Source of the DNA: Gemmatimonadota bacterium
GTDB lineage: Bacteria; Gemmatimonadota; Gemmatimonadetes; Gemmatimonadales; GWC2-71-9
Assembly: GCA_003169895.1 (NCBI GenBank)
Contig: PNAE01000008.1
Location: 89,751-153,750, forward strand
Reading direction: 5' to 3'
Length of the DNA: 64,000 nucleotides
The translations under genes were made by a program, and so were the position numbers. Each line of letters begins with the position of its first letter. Positions within the stretch are counted from its first letter, which is position 1. This document shows, one piece after another, positions 45,265 to 53,796 of this stretch. A model generated the notes under the pieces. The model saw only the letters and a list, made by a program, of their open reading frames with translations, was not told the DNA's origin and made no database searches.

Positions 45265-46449
45265 ATGCGTCTGGCGCATCTGGCTGACCTGCACCTCGGA
45301 TTCCGGCAGTTCCACCGCCTCACGGAGCGCGGCCGGAACCAGCGCGAGGTCGATGTCGCGACCGCGTTCAGCCGCGCCATCGACGGCGTCATCGCCGAAC
45401 GGCCGGACATCATGGTCGTGGCCGGCGACCTGTTTCACGCCGTGCGGCCCACCAATTCCGCCATACTGCACGCGGTGCGCGAGTTCGGCCGACTCCGCCG
45501 CGCGCTGCCCGCCGCACCGGTGGTCGTGATCGCGGGCAATCACGACACCCCGCGGTCCAGCGACACCATCTCGATTTTCGGCTTGCTGCACGAGATCGGG
45601 CTGCACGTGGCGGACACGGCGCCTCGCCGGTTGACCTTTCCGGAACTGGATCTCGCGCTGCTCGCGGTACCGCATCAGGCGCTCTTCGAAGAGCCACGCC
45701 TGGGTATCGAGCCGTCCGGTCGCGAACAACATCAGGTGCTGCTGATCCATGGTGAGACGCCGGAACTCTTCGGCGTCGATCGCAGCATGGCGGAACCGGG
45801 TGGTGCGATGCTCACCGCGGCGGAACTGCACGGGCCGTGGAGTTATGTGGCGCTGGGTCACTATCACGTGCAATGTGAAGTGGGGGAGCATCAGTGGTAC
45901 GCCGGCGCGCTCGACTATTGCTCGCCCAACCCGTGGGGCGAGCTGCGCGCCGAGCGGACGTCGAAGCTCGTTGGCAAGGGATGGCTGATATTCGACTTCG
46001 ACACCCGCCGGGCGACGCGTCATGCGATCGAAGCTCCGCGCCGTGTTCTCGACCTCCCCTGGCTCGACGCCAACGAGATGACCGGGCCGGAAGTCGACCG
46101 CCTGATCGCCGATGCGGTGGCGAACGTGAGTGACGGGATCGCGGGAGCCGTGGTGCGCCTGGTCGTGCGCAACGTAGCGCGTCCGGTTGCGCGCGAACTG
46201 GATCACGCGCGGATCCGGGCCTGGAAGGCAGAGGCGCTGCATTTCCAGCTGGACTTGCGCCGTCCGGAAACGCCGGGGCGCCAAAGCGCGAGCGGAGCGC
46301 CGGGGAAGCCGGAAACTTTGCCGGAGACACTCGAGAGCTACCTGCGCGAGCGTACGCTGCCACCGGGAATCGACCATGGCCGCTTTGTGATGCGCGGCGT
46401 GGAGATGCTCGCGGCGGTGGAGCACGATGCCCTCGAATCGGGGGGCTGA
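45265..46449 (+). CDS. sbcD: DNA repair exonuclease SbcD/Mre11
   Basis: 394 residues with the phosphoesterase motifs in order: DLHLG, GDLFH, GNHD, HGE and GHYH. Mn-dependent nuclease acting on DNA ends with SbcC. Follows the HerA-like gene by 3 bp and joins sbcC at TGATG. Confidence 0.93.
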   Translation: MRLAHLADLHLGFRQFHRLTERGRNQREVDVATAFSRAIDGVIAERPDIMVVAGDLFHAVRPTNSAILHAVREFGRLRRALPAAPVVVIAGNHDTPRSSDTISIFGLLHEIGLHVADTAPRRLTFPELDLALLAVPHQALFEEPRLGIEPSGREQHQVLLIHGETPELFGVDRSMAEPGGAMLTAAELHGPWSYVALGHYHVQCEVGEHQWYAGALDYCSPNPWGELRAERTSKLVGKGWLIFDFDTRRATRHAIEAPRRVLDLPWLDANEMTGPEVDRLIADAVANVSDGIAGAVVRLVVRNVARPVARELDHARIRAWKAEALHFQLDLRRPETPGRQSASGAPGKPETLPETLESYLRERTLPPGIDHGRFVMRGVEMLAAVEHDALESGG

Positions 46450-48863
46450 TGCAGCTGCTCCGATTGAAGTTGCAGAATTTCCGGCAGCACGAACTGACCG
46501 ACATCCATTTCGATCGCGGGCTTACGGGGATCGTCGGACCGAATGGCGCCGGCAAGACCACGCTGCTCGAGGCGATCGCCTATGCGCTGTACGGCGTCCC
46601 GGGGACCCGCGGCGTCAAGGAAACATTGCGGCGGCGCAAGGCACCGCCGCGTTCCCGCTTCGAGGTGTTGCTGGAGTTCGCGCTTGGCTCGCATCGCTAC
46701 TCGCTCGTGCGCACGGCCAACAACGCCGAGCTGAAGCAGGACGACCAGGTGATCGCGAACAGCACCGGCGCCGTGACCGAACGGATCACGGCGCTGCTCG
46801 GCATGCGCCGGGACGAGTTCTTCAACACCTATTTCACCGGGCAGAAGGAACTCGCGGTCATGGCCGCGATGGGCCGCACGGAACGCGCCCAGTTTCTCTC
46901 GCGGGTGATGGGGTATGATCGCCTGCGCGACGCACAGGACCGGTTGCGCCAGGAGCGCTCGGCGTTGAAGTCCCAACTCACCGGCATCGAGCAGGGCCTG
47001 GCCGACCCGCAGGCGCTGGAGGTCGCGTTGACGGCGGCAGTGAGCGCGCTGGACGCCGCGCGAGGCGAGCGCCTGGCGGCGCTGGGGCGCGAACGCGAGG
47101 CGAGCGCGCGGATGGCGGGGTTGACACCCGGGTGGACCGCGGCGCGGGAACGTCGCACTGCCTGGGAAGCGCTCGATGGCGAGCGACGGCTGATCGAGAA
47201 GCGGGTGGCCGTGGCCCGGGCGCAGTTCCAGGCACTCGACCAGCAGCTGGCCGCGGCACTGAAGGCCCAGACGCGGCTGGGCGAACTGGGAACGGTGATC
47301 GCCGATTGGACCACGCTGGCCGCGGAACGCGTGCTGCTCGAAGCGGCCGCCGTCGCCTACACGGCGCGGAGCCGGACCGTGGCGCGTCGCGACCAGGCGC
47401 GGCAGCGTCTCACCGAACTCGATGCCCAGCTGCTGCTGCTACCCGACGCGGCCCGGGCGCAGGAACTGGCGACGGGCCGCGTCACGGCGGTTGCCGCTCG
47501 GGAAGCGACCGAGCAGGAGGCGGCGGAACGGCGCAAGCGCTGGACCGAAGACGTCCAGGAGGCGCGGACAAAACTGGCGGCGTTCCGTGAGCGGTACCGC
47601 GAACTCAAGGATCAGCGCGACCTGATCGCGAGCCAGGGCGCTGAAGGGATCTGTCCGACCTGCGGTCGCCCGCTTGGCGATTCCTTCACCGGCATGCTGG
47701 CGCTCCTCACGCGCCAACTCGAAGAAGTACAGACCGACGGCACCTACTTCGGCCAGCGCGTGACCCAGTTGACCGAATTGCCGCAGGAACTCAAGGACCT
47801 GGACGCGGAACGGCAGCGACTGGAGCAGGAACTGCGGCGCGCAACCGAGGCGCTCGGCCAGGCGCAGGCGCAGGTGCGCCAGCGGCAGGAAATCGAAAGC
47901 GAACGCGTCCGGCTCACGGAGGAAGGCGCCCGGCTCGACATCGAGCTGGCAGGACCGGCGGGCACCTACGACGCCGCGCGCCACGAACAAGTACGGACTC
48001 GGCTCGCCGAGCTGGAAGTGTCGCGACGCGAGCATGATCAGCTCACCGGCGTTGCCACGCGGGCTGAAGGGCTGGTGGGCGAAGCCGCGGTGGCGGAGCA
48101 GCTGGCATCGACGGCGGAGGCGGAACTGGCGGCGCTGGACCAGCGGCTGGCAGCACTCGGTTGGGATGCCGCCATGTTTACCGCGCTGGAAGCCGCCGTG
48201 CGCGAAGCGGAGCTGGCGCTGCAGTCGGCGCAGTTTGCGGTTTCCGGCGCCGCGGTGGCACTCGAGCGGGCCGAGGAGTTGCGCGAGGCGGCGTTGGCGC
48301 GACAGGCGGATCGAGCGACCAAGGCTGAGCTGGCGCGGGCGCTGGGTGACGAGATCAACCTGCTGGAGGAGCTCGATCGGGCGTTCAGCGACCTCCGCAC
48401 CGAACTCAACCTGCAGTTGCGTCCTGACCTTCAGGAAAGTGCATCCCAGTTGCTCCACGAACTCACCGCCGGGCGGTACGATGACCTGGAGCTTGACGAG
48501 AGCTACATGCCGACGATCGTCGAAGATGGCGAGGCGAAGCCGGTCATCTCCGGCGGCGAGGAAGACGTCGTGAATCTCGCCATGCGACTCGCGATTTCGC
48601 AGATGATCGCTGAGCGTGCCGGGAAGCCGCTATCCCTCCTGGTGCTCGACGAGATCTTCGGCTCGCTGGACGAGGAGCACCGGGCCGCCGTGCTGGCGCT
48701 GTTGCGCGCATTGTCGGATCGCTTCCCCCAGGTGATCCTCATCACCCATGTTGAAGGCATGCACGACGCGTTCGACCGGGTGATGCGGATGTCCTACGAT
48801 GTCGAGACCGGTGTCACCACGGTGCGTGAGGATACACCCGAGCCGCTTGATGTGGCGGTCTGA
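46449..48863 (+). CDS. sbcC: SbcC/Rad50 ATPase
   Basis: 804 residues: Walker A GPNGAGKTTLLEAIAYALYG, long coiled coil with a zinc-hook CPTCGRP near residue 400, the signature ISGGEEDVVNLAMRLAIS and Walker B LLVLDEIFGSLDEE. ABC-type partner of SbcD that tethers and unwinds DNA ends. Shorter than E. coli SbcC and closer to Rad50 in layout. Overlaps the GNAT gene by 14 bp. Confidence 0.94.
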   Translation: MQLLRLKLQNFRQHELTDIHFDRGLTGIVGPNGAGKTTLLEAIAYALYGVPGTRGVKETLRRRKAPPRSRFEVLLEFALGSHRYSLVRTANNAELKQDDQVIANSTGAVTERITALLGMRRDEFFNTYFTGQKELAVMAAMGRTERAQFLSRVMGYDRLRDAQDRLRQERSALKSQLTGIEQGLADPQALEVALTAAVSALDAARGERLAALGREREASARMAGLTPGWTAARERRTAWEALDGERRLIEKRVAVARAQFQALDQQLAAALKAQTRLGELGTVIADWTTLAAERVLLEAAAVAYTARSRTVARRDQARQRLTELDAQLLLLPDAARAQELATGRVTAVAAREATEQEAAERRKRWTEDVQEARTKLAAFRERYRELKDQRDLIASQGAEGICPTCGRPLGDSFTGMLALLTRQLEEVQTDGTYFGQRVTQLTELPQELKDLDAERQRLEQELRRATEALGQAQAQVRQRQEIESERVRLTEEGARLDIELAGPAGTYDAARHEQVRTRLAELEVSRREHDQLTGVATRAEGLVGEAAVAEQLASTAEAELAALDQRLAALGWDAAMFTALEAAVREAELALQSAQFAVSGAAVALERAEELREAALARQADRATKAELARALGDEINLLEELDRAFSDLRTELNLQLRPDLQESASQLLHELTAGRYDDLELDESYMPTIVEDGEAKPVISGGEEDVVNLAMRLAISQMIAERAGKPLSLLVLDEIFGSLDEEHRAAVLALLRALSDRFPQVILITHVEGMHDAFDRVMRMSYDVETGVTTVREDTPEPLDVAV

Positions 48864-49812
48864 CGCCACGCTGGCCGGCCCGTCCCGGGCGGCCATCGCC
48901 GATATCGACGCCCTGAACCGGGTGTTTTCCGAGGCGTTCACGGAACGCTACCGCCGCGACGGTCTGTCCGGTGTCCGGGTTCCCTTCCTCAATCCGGCCG
49001 TGTGGCAATTCGCCATCGCGGACGCCGGCGACGGCGCGATGATCTGGCGGGATGGCCGCGGCGAACTCGTGGCGTTCAACATGGTGCACCGGTCTGGGAC
49101 TGAAGGGTGGATGGGACCGCTGGCGGTGCGCACCGACCGCCAGGCGCGCGGCCACGGGCGACGCATCGTGCGGGAGGGGATCGCCTGGCTCGAGGGCCAG
49201 GGCGTGCGTACCATCGGCCTGGAGACCATGCCGCGCACGGTCGACAACATCGGGTTCTATTCGCAACTCGGCTTCATACCGGATCGCCTCACCGTCACGT
49301 TGCAGCGCGAGCGGTTGCGCAGCTCAGGGGCGCCGGGCGCCCGCATGAGTCCGTTGGGCGCCCCGGCCCGTGCGGCGGTGATCGCCGAGTGTCGTTCGCT
49401 GTCGTGCTCGGTGGCGGATGGCGTGGATTTCACCCGTGAAATCGAGTTGACCCTCGAACACCAGCTCGGCGACGTGTCGCTCATGCGTGGTGACGGCGGA
49501 GCCCTGCGCGGTTTCGCCTTGTGGCACGCGGCGCCCCTGGCGCAGGGCCGGATGCGGGACGAGCTGCGGATCCTCAAGCTCGCAGCGCATGACACCGCGG
49601 CCGCCGTATCGGTGGTGAAGGCCGTCGAGCACGAGGCGGCCGCGATGTCGCTGGGGCGGATCGCGCTGCGGTGCCAGACCCGCCACGCGGAGTTGTACGC
49701 CGCGCTGATCGACGATGGCTTCCGGGTGCAGTGGACAGACCTGAGGATGACGCTGATCGGCAAGGGCGAGGTCGAACGGCACGGCGTGCTGCTGTCGAAC
49801 TGGGAGATCTAG
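48850..49812 (+). CDS. GNAT family acetyltransferase, possibly two domains
   Basis: 320 residues from ATG 48850. GPLAVRTDRQARGHGRRIVREGIAWL and the following ETMPRTVDNIGFYSQLGF form a GNAT acetyl-CoA site. The second half (EHQLGDVSLMRG, LRILKLAAHDTAAAVSVVKAV) may be a second, degenerate GNAT. The gene starts inside sbcC. Target unknown. Confidence 0.85.
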   Translation: MWRSDATLAGPSRAAIADIDALNRVFSEAFTERYRRDGLSGVRVPFLNPAVWQFAIADAGDGAMIWRDGRGELVAFNMVHRSGTEGWMGPLAVRTDRQARGHGRRIVREGIAWLEGQGVRTIGLETMPRTVDNIGFYSQLGFIPDRLTVTLQRERLRSSGAPGARMSPLGAPARAAVIAECRSLSCSVADGVDFTREIELTLEHQLGDVSLMRGDGGALRGFALWHAAPLAQGRMRDELRILKLAAHDTAAAVSVVKAVEHEAAAMSLGRIALRCQTRHAELYAALIDDGFRVQWTDLRMTLIGKGEVERHGVLLSNWEI

Positions 49813-49900
49813 AACGAGAGACGAGCGACGAACAACGAGAGACGAGAGACGAGAGACGAGAAAGGCGTTGTCATCCTGAGCGGAGCGCCCAAAGTCCTGG
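49813..49900. repeat. GAGACGAG repeat followed by GTCATCCTGAG repeat
   Basis: Several GAGAGACGAG copies are followed by GTCATCCTGAGCGGAGCG. The same two repeat families lie together at 10722-10818, so they seem to move or expand as a composite. Confidence 0.75.
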
Positions 49901-50640
49901 ACAAAACGTCCGAATAGAGCCACTCGAGAGAAAAATGAAGCAGGCGAATGTGGAAAGTGTCGAGCCGAAAGAATCCTGAAGCTTGTGATTGCGGAATGGA
50001 GGTCGTGAACGGCCGGAGGTTGCTCGCGAACGAACGCAAGAAGGAGGCGATCGAGGCCGGGGAGGGGTCGATCGCTCACTTGAAGGTCGTGAATTCCGGA
50101 CTGATTCAAGCAGCACGCCCCGAAGAGGTTGCTGATTTCATGCGTGAGCCGCTGAATTTCCTCCGGAGGAGGTGAATTCCTGCCGGGTGGCTGGTGACGG
50201 CGACTTGAAGATCCTGATGCGCCGTTGTTCGATGTGATTTCAGATTGATGGAGTCGAACGGCGACCGGAAGGAGGTGACGTCGCGCGGGAAGGTGGTGAT
50301 CGGCGAACGGTTTCCTGCGGACGACGAGCAGACGGAGGCGAACTGAGCACTTGTGGGCAGTGATTGCCAGAAAAGGGAGGTGAACGGGGCGAGGTTGGTT
50401 ATGAATCGGTGCCGGAAGGTGGTGCGCGAGGTAAAGTTGGACAGTGCGGCGGTGCTGAAGGACGCGAAAAGATTTGTATCCACATGATTTGGGATCGTAA
50501 GCGGGTGGACGTTGTCATCTCGTTCCGTCGGAAGTGGCAACCGCGCTCGAGGCCGCTTTACGATGCCACCAAAGGGATGTAGGATTGGTTGTTACGCTGA
50601 TTAAGTGACCACCGAATTCGGGCTCCACGGCCATTGCCGC
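49901..50640. other. Non-coding stretch with degenerate GGAGGT/GTGAA repeats
   Basis: About 740 bp without a convincing gene. Roughly eight imperfect copies of GGAAGGTGGTGAACGG-like sequence recur at 50-90 bp steps. Short plus-strand ORFs (49948-50175) contain related peptides such as EVVNGRRLLANERK and REVNGARLVMNRCRK, which may be a decayed repetitive coding region or only a nucleotide repeat read in one frame. No terminator or promoter is obvious. Confidence 0.5.
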
Positions 50641-50650
50641 GAGGTGTGCG

Positions 50651-51208
50651 ATGCGATCCACAATTGCCACGGTGCTGTTGTCGACCTGCGCCTTCCTTGC
50701 AACGGGATGCGACAACGACGTTCCGCAGATCGTGACGGCCTCTCCCGATGGCCCCGAGTTCACGGGCCCGGCTCCAACATTGACAACCGACCAATCGGCG
50801 TACGTTGCGGTGGGTGACTCCGGGATCGTCTACGACCGGCTGTGGCACTTCACGGTGATTGCCACACTGCGCAACAACTCGGATCAGCGGCTTTACATCG
50901 ATGGGTGTGGTGGACCTCGACCAGTTTATGGGTTCGACTCTTACAGCGCCGGCTCGGCCTACGCTCCCGTGTATGGGTGCTCTGGCGGTGGGGTCGGGAT
51001 TGCGGTGCTTCCGCACGCGACGCGCATCGACACGCTTCAAATCGTCGGGCCGAATACTTTCGATGGCCACACTGGGGTGGGGTTCGGTTCCCTCAGCGGC
51101 GTGCTCGCGTTGAGCTATGCGCTTGCGACATGTACTGATGTCGGGGCCTGTCACGCTGGGACGATTGCGGCGATCAGTGCTCCGTTCATCGTGAGCGCAC
51201 TGCCGTAG
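50651..51208 (+). CDS. Lipoprotein of unknown function
   Basis: 185 residues, lipobox CAFLATGC. The body is rich in Gly, Ser and Thr with several cysteines (YIDGCGGPRPVYGF, VYGCSGGGVG, TCTDVGACHAG). No family recognised. Lies at the edge of the cassette-like block; the gene is intact. Confidence 0.7.
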   Translation: MRSTIATVLLSTCAFLATGCDNDVPQIVTASPDGPEFTGPAPTLTTDQSAYVAVGDSGIVYDRLWHFTVIATLRNNSDQRLYIDGCGGPRPVYGFDSYSAGSAYAPVYGCSGGGVGIAVLPHATRIDTLQIVGPNTFDGHTGVGFGSLSGVLALSYALATCTDVGACHAGTIAAISAPFIVSALP

Positions 51209-51370
51209 TCCTGTCATTACCTCAGTACCGTATGGCCCTGCCTACGCGTCGAAGGAACCGAACGAGACCGCTTCGTGGAGAAGGTTCCTTGCGGCTTCCG
51301 CTCGGTTAGCATCATGAGGGGTTAGTAGACAGTGCAGACCATTCTGCCCTCCCCCCCCCCCTCGGCGGCA
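51209..51370. other. Intergenic stretch, nothing recognised
   Basis: Includes a poly-C run (about ten C at 51350) and GGTTAG-like words, but no complete attC, promoter or gene. Confidence 0.5.
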
Positions 51371-51587
51371 GTCGGGTCACTTGCGCTTGCGGCAACGGCA
51401 AATCGGTCGCGAGCCTAGGTTCGGAGGGGGGTGGTTACGCTTGGGGCAACGATTATCCATCGGCGCCCAGTGTCGGGAATCGAACACGGCTTTGGGAAAG
51501 TGCGCGCTCAGCTTTGCGCGAATCCGCGTCGAGACGTAATCTTGGCGAACCCGTGCGCGGCCGCGGCAGAAGCGCAGGGCGTTGGGC
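51371..51587 (+). repeat. Repeated structured element before the DinB gene (S1)
   Basis: Begins GTCGGGTCACTTGCGCTTGC and ends GCGGCCGCGGCAGAAGCGCA followed by GTTGGGC. Start and end can pair (GCGCTTGCGGC with CCGCGGCAGAAGCGC). A shorter copy lies before the 62881 gene, and end copies lie at 52210-52262 and 63444-63479. GTTGGGC fits the attC core GTTRRRY, but I find no RYYYAAC partner at the front. Confidence 0.55.
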
Positions 51588-51605
51588 GAATTTGGGGGAT
51601 TGGTA

Positions 51606-52145
51606 ATGTTTCGTCTTGCGCTCTCCATCGACACCCTTCAACGGACCCCCTCAGTGCTCCAGGCCTTCCTCTCGGATCTCGATGAAGGTTGGGCCCGCGG
51701 CACCGAGGGCCCCGACACGTTCAGCCCCTTCGATGTTGTCGGTCACCTAATCGATGGAGAAGAGACAGACTGGATTCCTCGCGCCAAGATCATCTTGGGC
51801 AATGGCCCCAGCCCACGGTTTGAATCCTACGACCGGTTCCGCCATCGCGGTCGCAATGCGGATCGCTCTCTGGCGTCGCTCTTGGCGGAATTCGCCCAGC
51901 TCCGAGCGGCCAACATCGCGGTTTTGCAGGGTTGGCACCTGACGGCCCGGGAGCTTGTTCTATCCGGTGAGCACCCGACCTTGGGGCGGGTGACCCTCCT
52001 ACAGCTCTTGGCGGCGTGGGTAGTGCATGATCTTGGACACATCGCCCAACTCGCACGGGTCATGGCGAAGCAATACGGGGAAGACGTCGGCCCGTGGGTA
52101 CCGTTCCTGCCGGTGCTCACGGATCACCCAACGCCCCGATCCTAG
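51606..52145 (+). CDS. DinB-family protein
   Basis: 179 residues from ATG 51606 with GGGGG upstream. FDVVGHLIDGEETDWIPRAKIIL and LLQLLAAWVVHDLGHIAQLARVMA give the DinB four-helix pattern with the metal-type histidines. Such proteins bind metal and are common integron-cassette cargo. Bounded by structured repeats on both sides; lower GC than the chromosome genes. Confidence 0.85.
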   Translation: MFRLALSIDTLQRTPSVLQAFLSDLDEGWARGTEGPDTFSPFDVVGHLIDGEETDWIPRAKIILGNGPSPRFESYDRFRHRGRNADRSLASLLAEFAQLRAANIAVLQGWHLTARELVLSGEHPTLGRVTLLQLLAAWVVHDLGHIAQLARVMAKQYGEDVGPWVPFLPVLTDHPTPRS

Positions 52146-52157
52146 CCGACGCGTCAC

Positions 52158-52262
52158 ATAACCCGTCTCTCTTCCCGCGCGGCGCTGCCCGGCGGCCGCG
52201 TTGGCATTTATTGGAGTACTGTTCGCGACCGCCCGCACGCTTCGTAGCAGAAGCACAGAATT
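52158..52262 (+). repeat. Cassette-boundary element S2 (attC-like)
   Basis: Starts ACATAACCCG just after the DinB stop and ends in GCAGAAGCACAG and ATTGCAAGGCGG, related to the other cassette ends. The start matches that of the next element (TAACCCG then CCGCGCGGCG), but core sites deviate from RYYYAAC and GTTRRRY. Weak attC candidate. Confidence 0.4.
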
Positions 52263-52305
52263 GCAAGGCGGACGATACGATGGGTTTTGTTTCTGGAGGT
52301 GACCT

Positions 52306-52647
52306 ATGTCACGTGCTCTCATTCTTGGTTGGTTGACACTAATCGCTGGAGGGTGCCAGCCGACCGCGGATCCGCTCAACGGGTGCGTTGAGGTACAAGG
52401 CACCTTCAATCCAGCAACTCCTGGATTCATCGTGTTCTATCATAGCGGCGTCGATCCGGTTGCCGAAACATCGCGATTGGAGACGAAGTACAAATTTTCG
52501 GCGGGTTACATATACAAGTCTTTACTAGGATTCTCGGCGGAGTTGAGCGCCGTGGCGGTCACTGGGATCCGGTGCGAATCGACGGTATCCATGATTTCAC
52601 GCGACGGCCTCGTTGCGACTAACCTCCGCGGCGACTCAGCACGCTAA
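52306..52647 (+). CDS. Lipoprotein resembling a protease propeptide inhibitor (I9-like)
   Basis: 113 residues, GGAGG six bases upstream, lipobox LIAGGC. The body matches the I9 pattern: GFIVFYHSGVDPVAETSRL then KFSAGYIYKSLLGFSAELS. That domain normally chaperones subtilisins; here it stands alone and lipid-anchored. The stop codon lies in the front of the next repeated element, as in integron cassettes. I rate the family match as plausible, not certain. Confidence 0.65.
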   Translation: MSRALILGWLTLIAGGCQPTADPLNGCVEVQGTFNPATPGFIVFYHSGVDPVAETSRLETKYKFSAGYIYKSLLGFSAELSAVAVTGIRCESTVSMISRDGLVATNLRGDSAR

Positions 52648-52768
52648 CCCGACTATACGACCGCGCGGCGCGGCCGGGCGGTTCGCTCCAGTGGGATTGC
52701 TCTGCGGTTGCGCGGCCGCGGACCCGCCAATCATTTTACCAACTCAGCCTAACCACCGAGCGTTAGGC
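52641..52768 (+). repeat. attC-like element after the I9-like gene, plus orientation
   Basis: Begins CGCTAACCCG at the gene's TAA and ends GCCTAAC-CACCGAGC-GTTAGGC. The end has the 2R/1R layout of an attC right half; the front core is one base off the consensus. It overlaps the minus-strand attC at 52747-52813. Confidence 0.45.
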
Positions 52769-52813
52769 GGGCGTCACACGGCCGTGCCCGTCCGCTGCAG
52801 GCGCTGGTTAGAC
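52747..52813 (-). repeat. attC: Integron attC-like recombination site
   Basis: Read on the minus strand it starts GTCTAAC (perfect RYYYAAC) and ends GCCTAAC-GCTCGGTG-GTTAGGC (GTTRRRY). The outer 7-mers pair with one G-U, and the inside pairs CGGGC with GCCCG around CACGGCCGTG with two extra bases on one side, as attC sites have. Length 67 bp is normal. It begins 7 bp after the stop of the SnoaL-like gene. Best attC in the window. Confidence 0.7.
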
Positions 52814-52820
52814 GGCGGCG

Positions 52821-53324
52821 CTAGGGACTTGTCTGCGGTAACAGCTCCCCACACATGCCGCCGATGATCAGCCATGTGCCGCCAGACCGACGCCAGGTGT
52901 GTGTGAACTTGAAGACGCGATCACGGTCCACAACCCTGCCGTCCGGATACTGATAGACCATGGGCGTCTGGTAGTAGGCCACCACGATATCACCGAAGTC
53001 CGCAGCGCCCTCACGCGTCAGTCCGTAGGTGAACCTCACTTTCTGGTCGCGGATGTCGCGTACCCAGTCGGTGATGGTCGCCTTGGTGGCGGGGTGTTGG
53101 GCCTTGCACGGCCAACCTCGAAAGCTGTCGTCCCAGAGTGCGCGGTAGTTGTCGACATCGCCGGACTGCACAAAGCGCCAGTACTGCTGTTCACGCGCCC
53201 ATACGGCTTCGACGCCCGCGCTCGTGCCCGACGCCGGTGGCAGTTGTGCCTGGCTCACGCCAGTCACCAATATTATCAGTGGGACGCCGACTGCCACATG
53301 ATTCAACCACTGTCGAGTAGTCAC
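52821..53324 (-). CDS. SnoaL-like/DUF4440-type secreted protein, cassette cargo
   Basis: 167 residues from GTG 53324 with AGGAGGGG six bases upstream. Signal peptide VGVPLIILVTGVSQAQ, then YWRFVQSGDVDNYRALWDDSFRGWP and RVFKFTHTWRRSGGTWLIIGG, the SnoaL/NTF2-like ends. A GTTAGGC core lies 33 bp upstream and the attC-like site follows the stop, so gene plus site make a 610-bp cassette-like unit. Track start at 53369 is inside that core site. Confidence 0.8.
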   Translation of the reverse strand: MTTRQWLNHVAVGVPLIILVTGVSQAQLPPASGTSAGVEAVWAREQQYWRFVQSGDVDNYRALWDDSFRGWPCKAQHPATKATITDWVRDIRDQKVRFTYGLTREGAADFGDIVVAYYQTPMVYQYPDGRVVDRDRVFKFTHTWRRSGGTWLIIGGMCGELLPQTSP

Positions 53325-53356
53325 ATGCCCCTCCTGGTGAGTCAACATCAGCCGCT

Positions 53357-53363
53357 GCCTAAC
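53357..53363 (-). other. attC core site GTTAGGC upstream of the SnoaL-like gene
   Basis: GTTAGGC on the minus strand, in the same orientation as the 3' end of the attC at 52747. It should be the crossover point of the preceding cassette. I do not find its full attC upstream. Confidence 0.45.
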
Positions 53364-53619
53364 TCCCAATTATACAGCATGGCGCGACCCCGACCGCCAC
53401 GTCTCGCAGCCGAATCCGGGAATACTGCAACCGATCACGTCCCACCCCGGTCACGCGGCTCCCTACACCATGCCGCAACCGTAACTGACCCGCCGGGGGG
53501 AGCTACCAAAGAGCAACGCCAGATCAATCGACGTCGACGTGAAGACCCCGCCGCCAACCTTGGAGAGTGTGATCGATCCTGCTACGCAGTCTTCGTAGAT
53601 CGCCGCGCTACCGGGCTAG

Positions 53620-53784
53620 TTAGGGGAGTTATCCACGACGCAGGACTACCCCAATATCCGGATCAACCTCGCGCTGGAGCTGGGACTCTTCCAGCCGATT
53701 CCGTATCACCTGCCACGGTGGATCGGACCGGGCGAGGCCCCGTTCGGCGTGCTGCCGAACAATCCGCTGGCGGGCAGGGACTGA
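53620..53784 (+). pseudogene. Orphan 3' gene fragment
   Basis: Open frame of 54 codons with no start codon: TQDYPNIRINLALELGLFQP to LPNNPLAGRD and a stop. The composition looks coding, unlike its surroundings. Source family not recognised; probably the tail of a gene broken by rearrangement. Confidence 0.5.
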
Positions 53785-53796
53785 CCATCGAGCGCC

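Noticed and set aside
42829-46425. 1198-aa ORF on the minus strand
   Set aside because: Antisense shadow of the HerA-like and SbcD genes: those have clear motifs, whereas this product is Arg/His-rich without domains.
51465-51490. GGGAATCGAAC-like tRNA T-arm
   Set aside because: No acceptor stem or other arms can be formed around it; no tRNA in the window.
53611-53630. Possible attC core at GTTAGGGG
   Set aside because: Last base of GTTRRRY should be a pyrimidine and is G; no partner RYYYAAC nearby.
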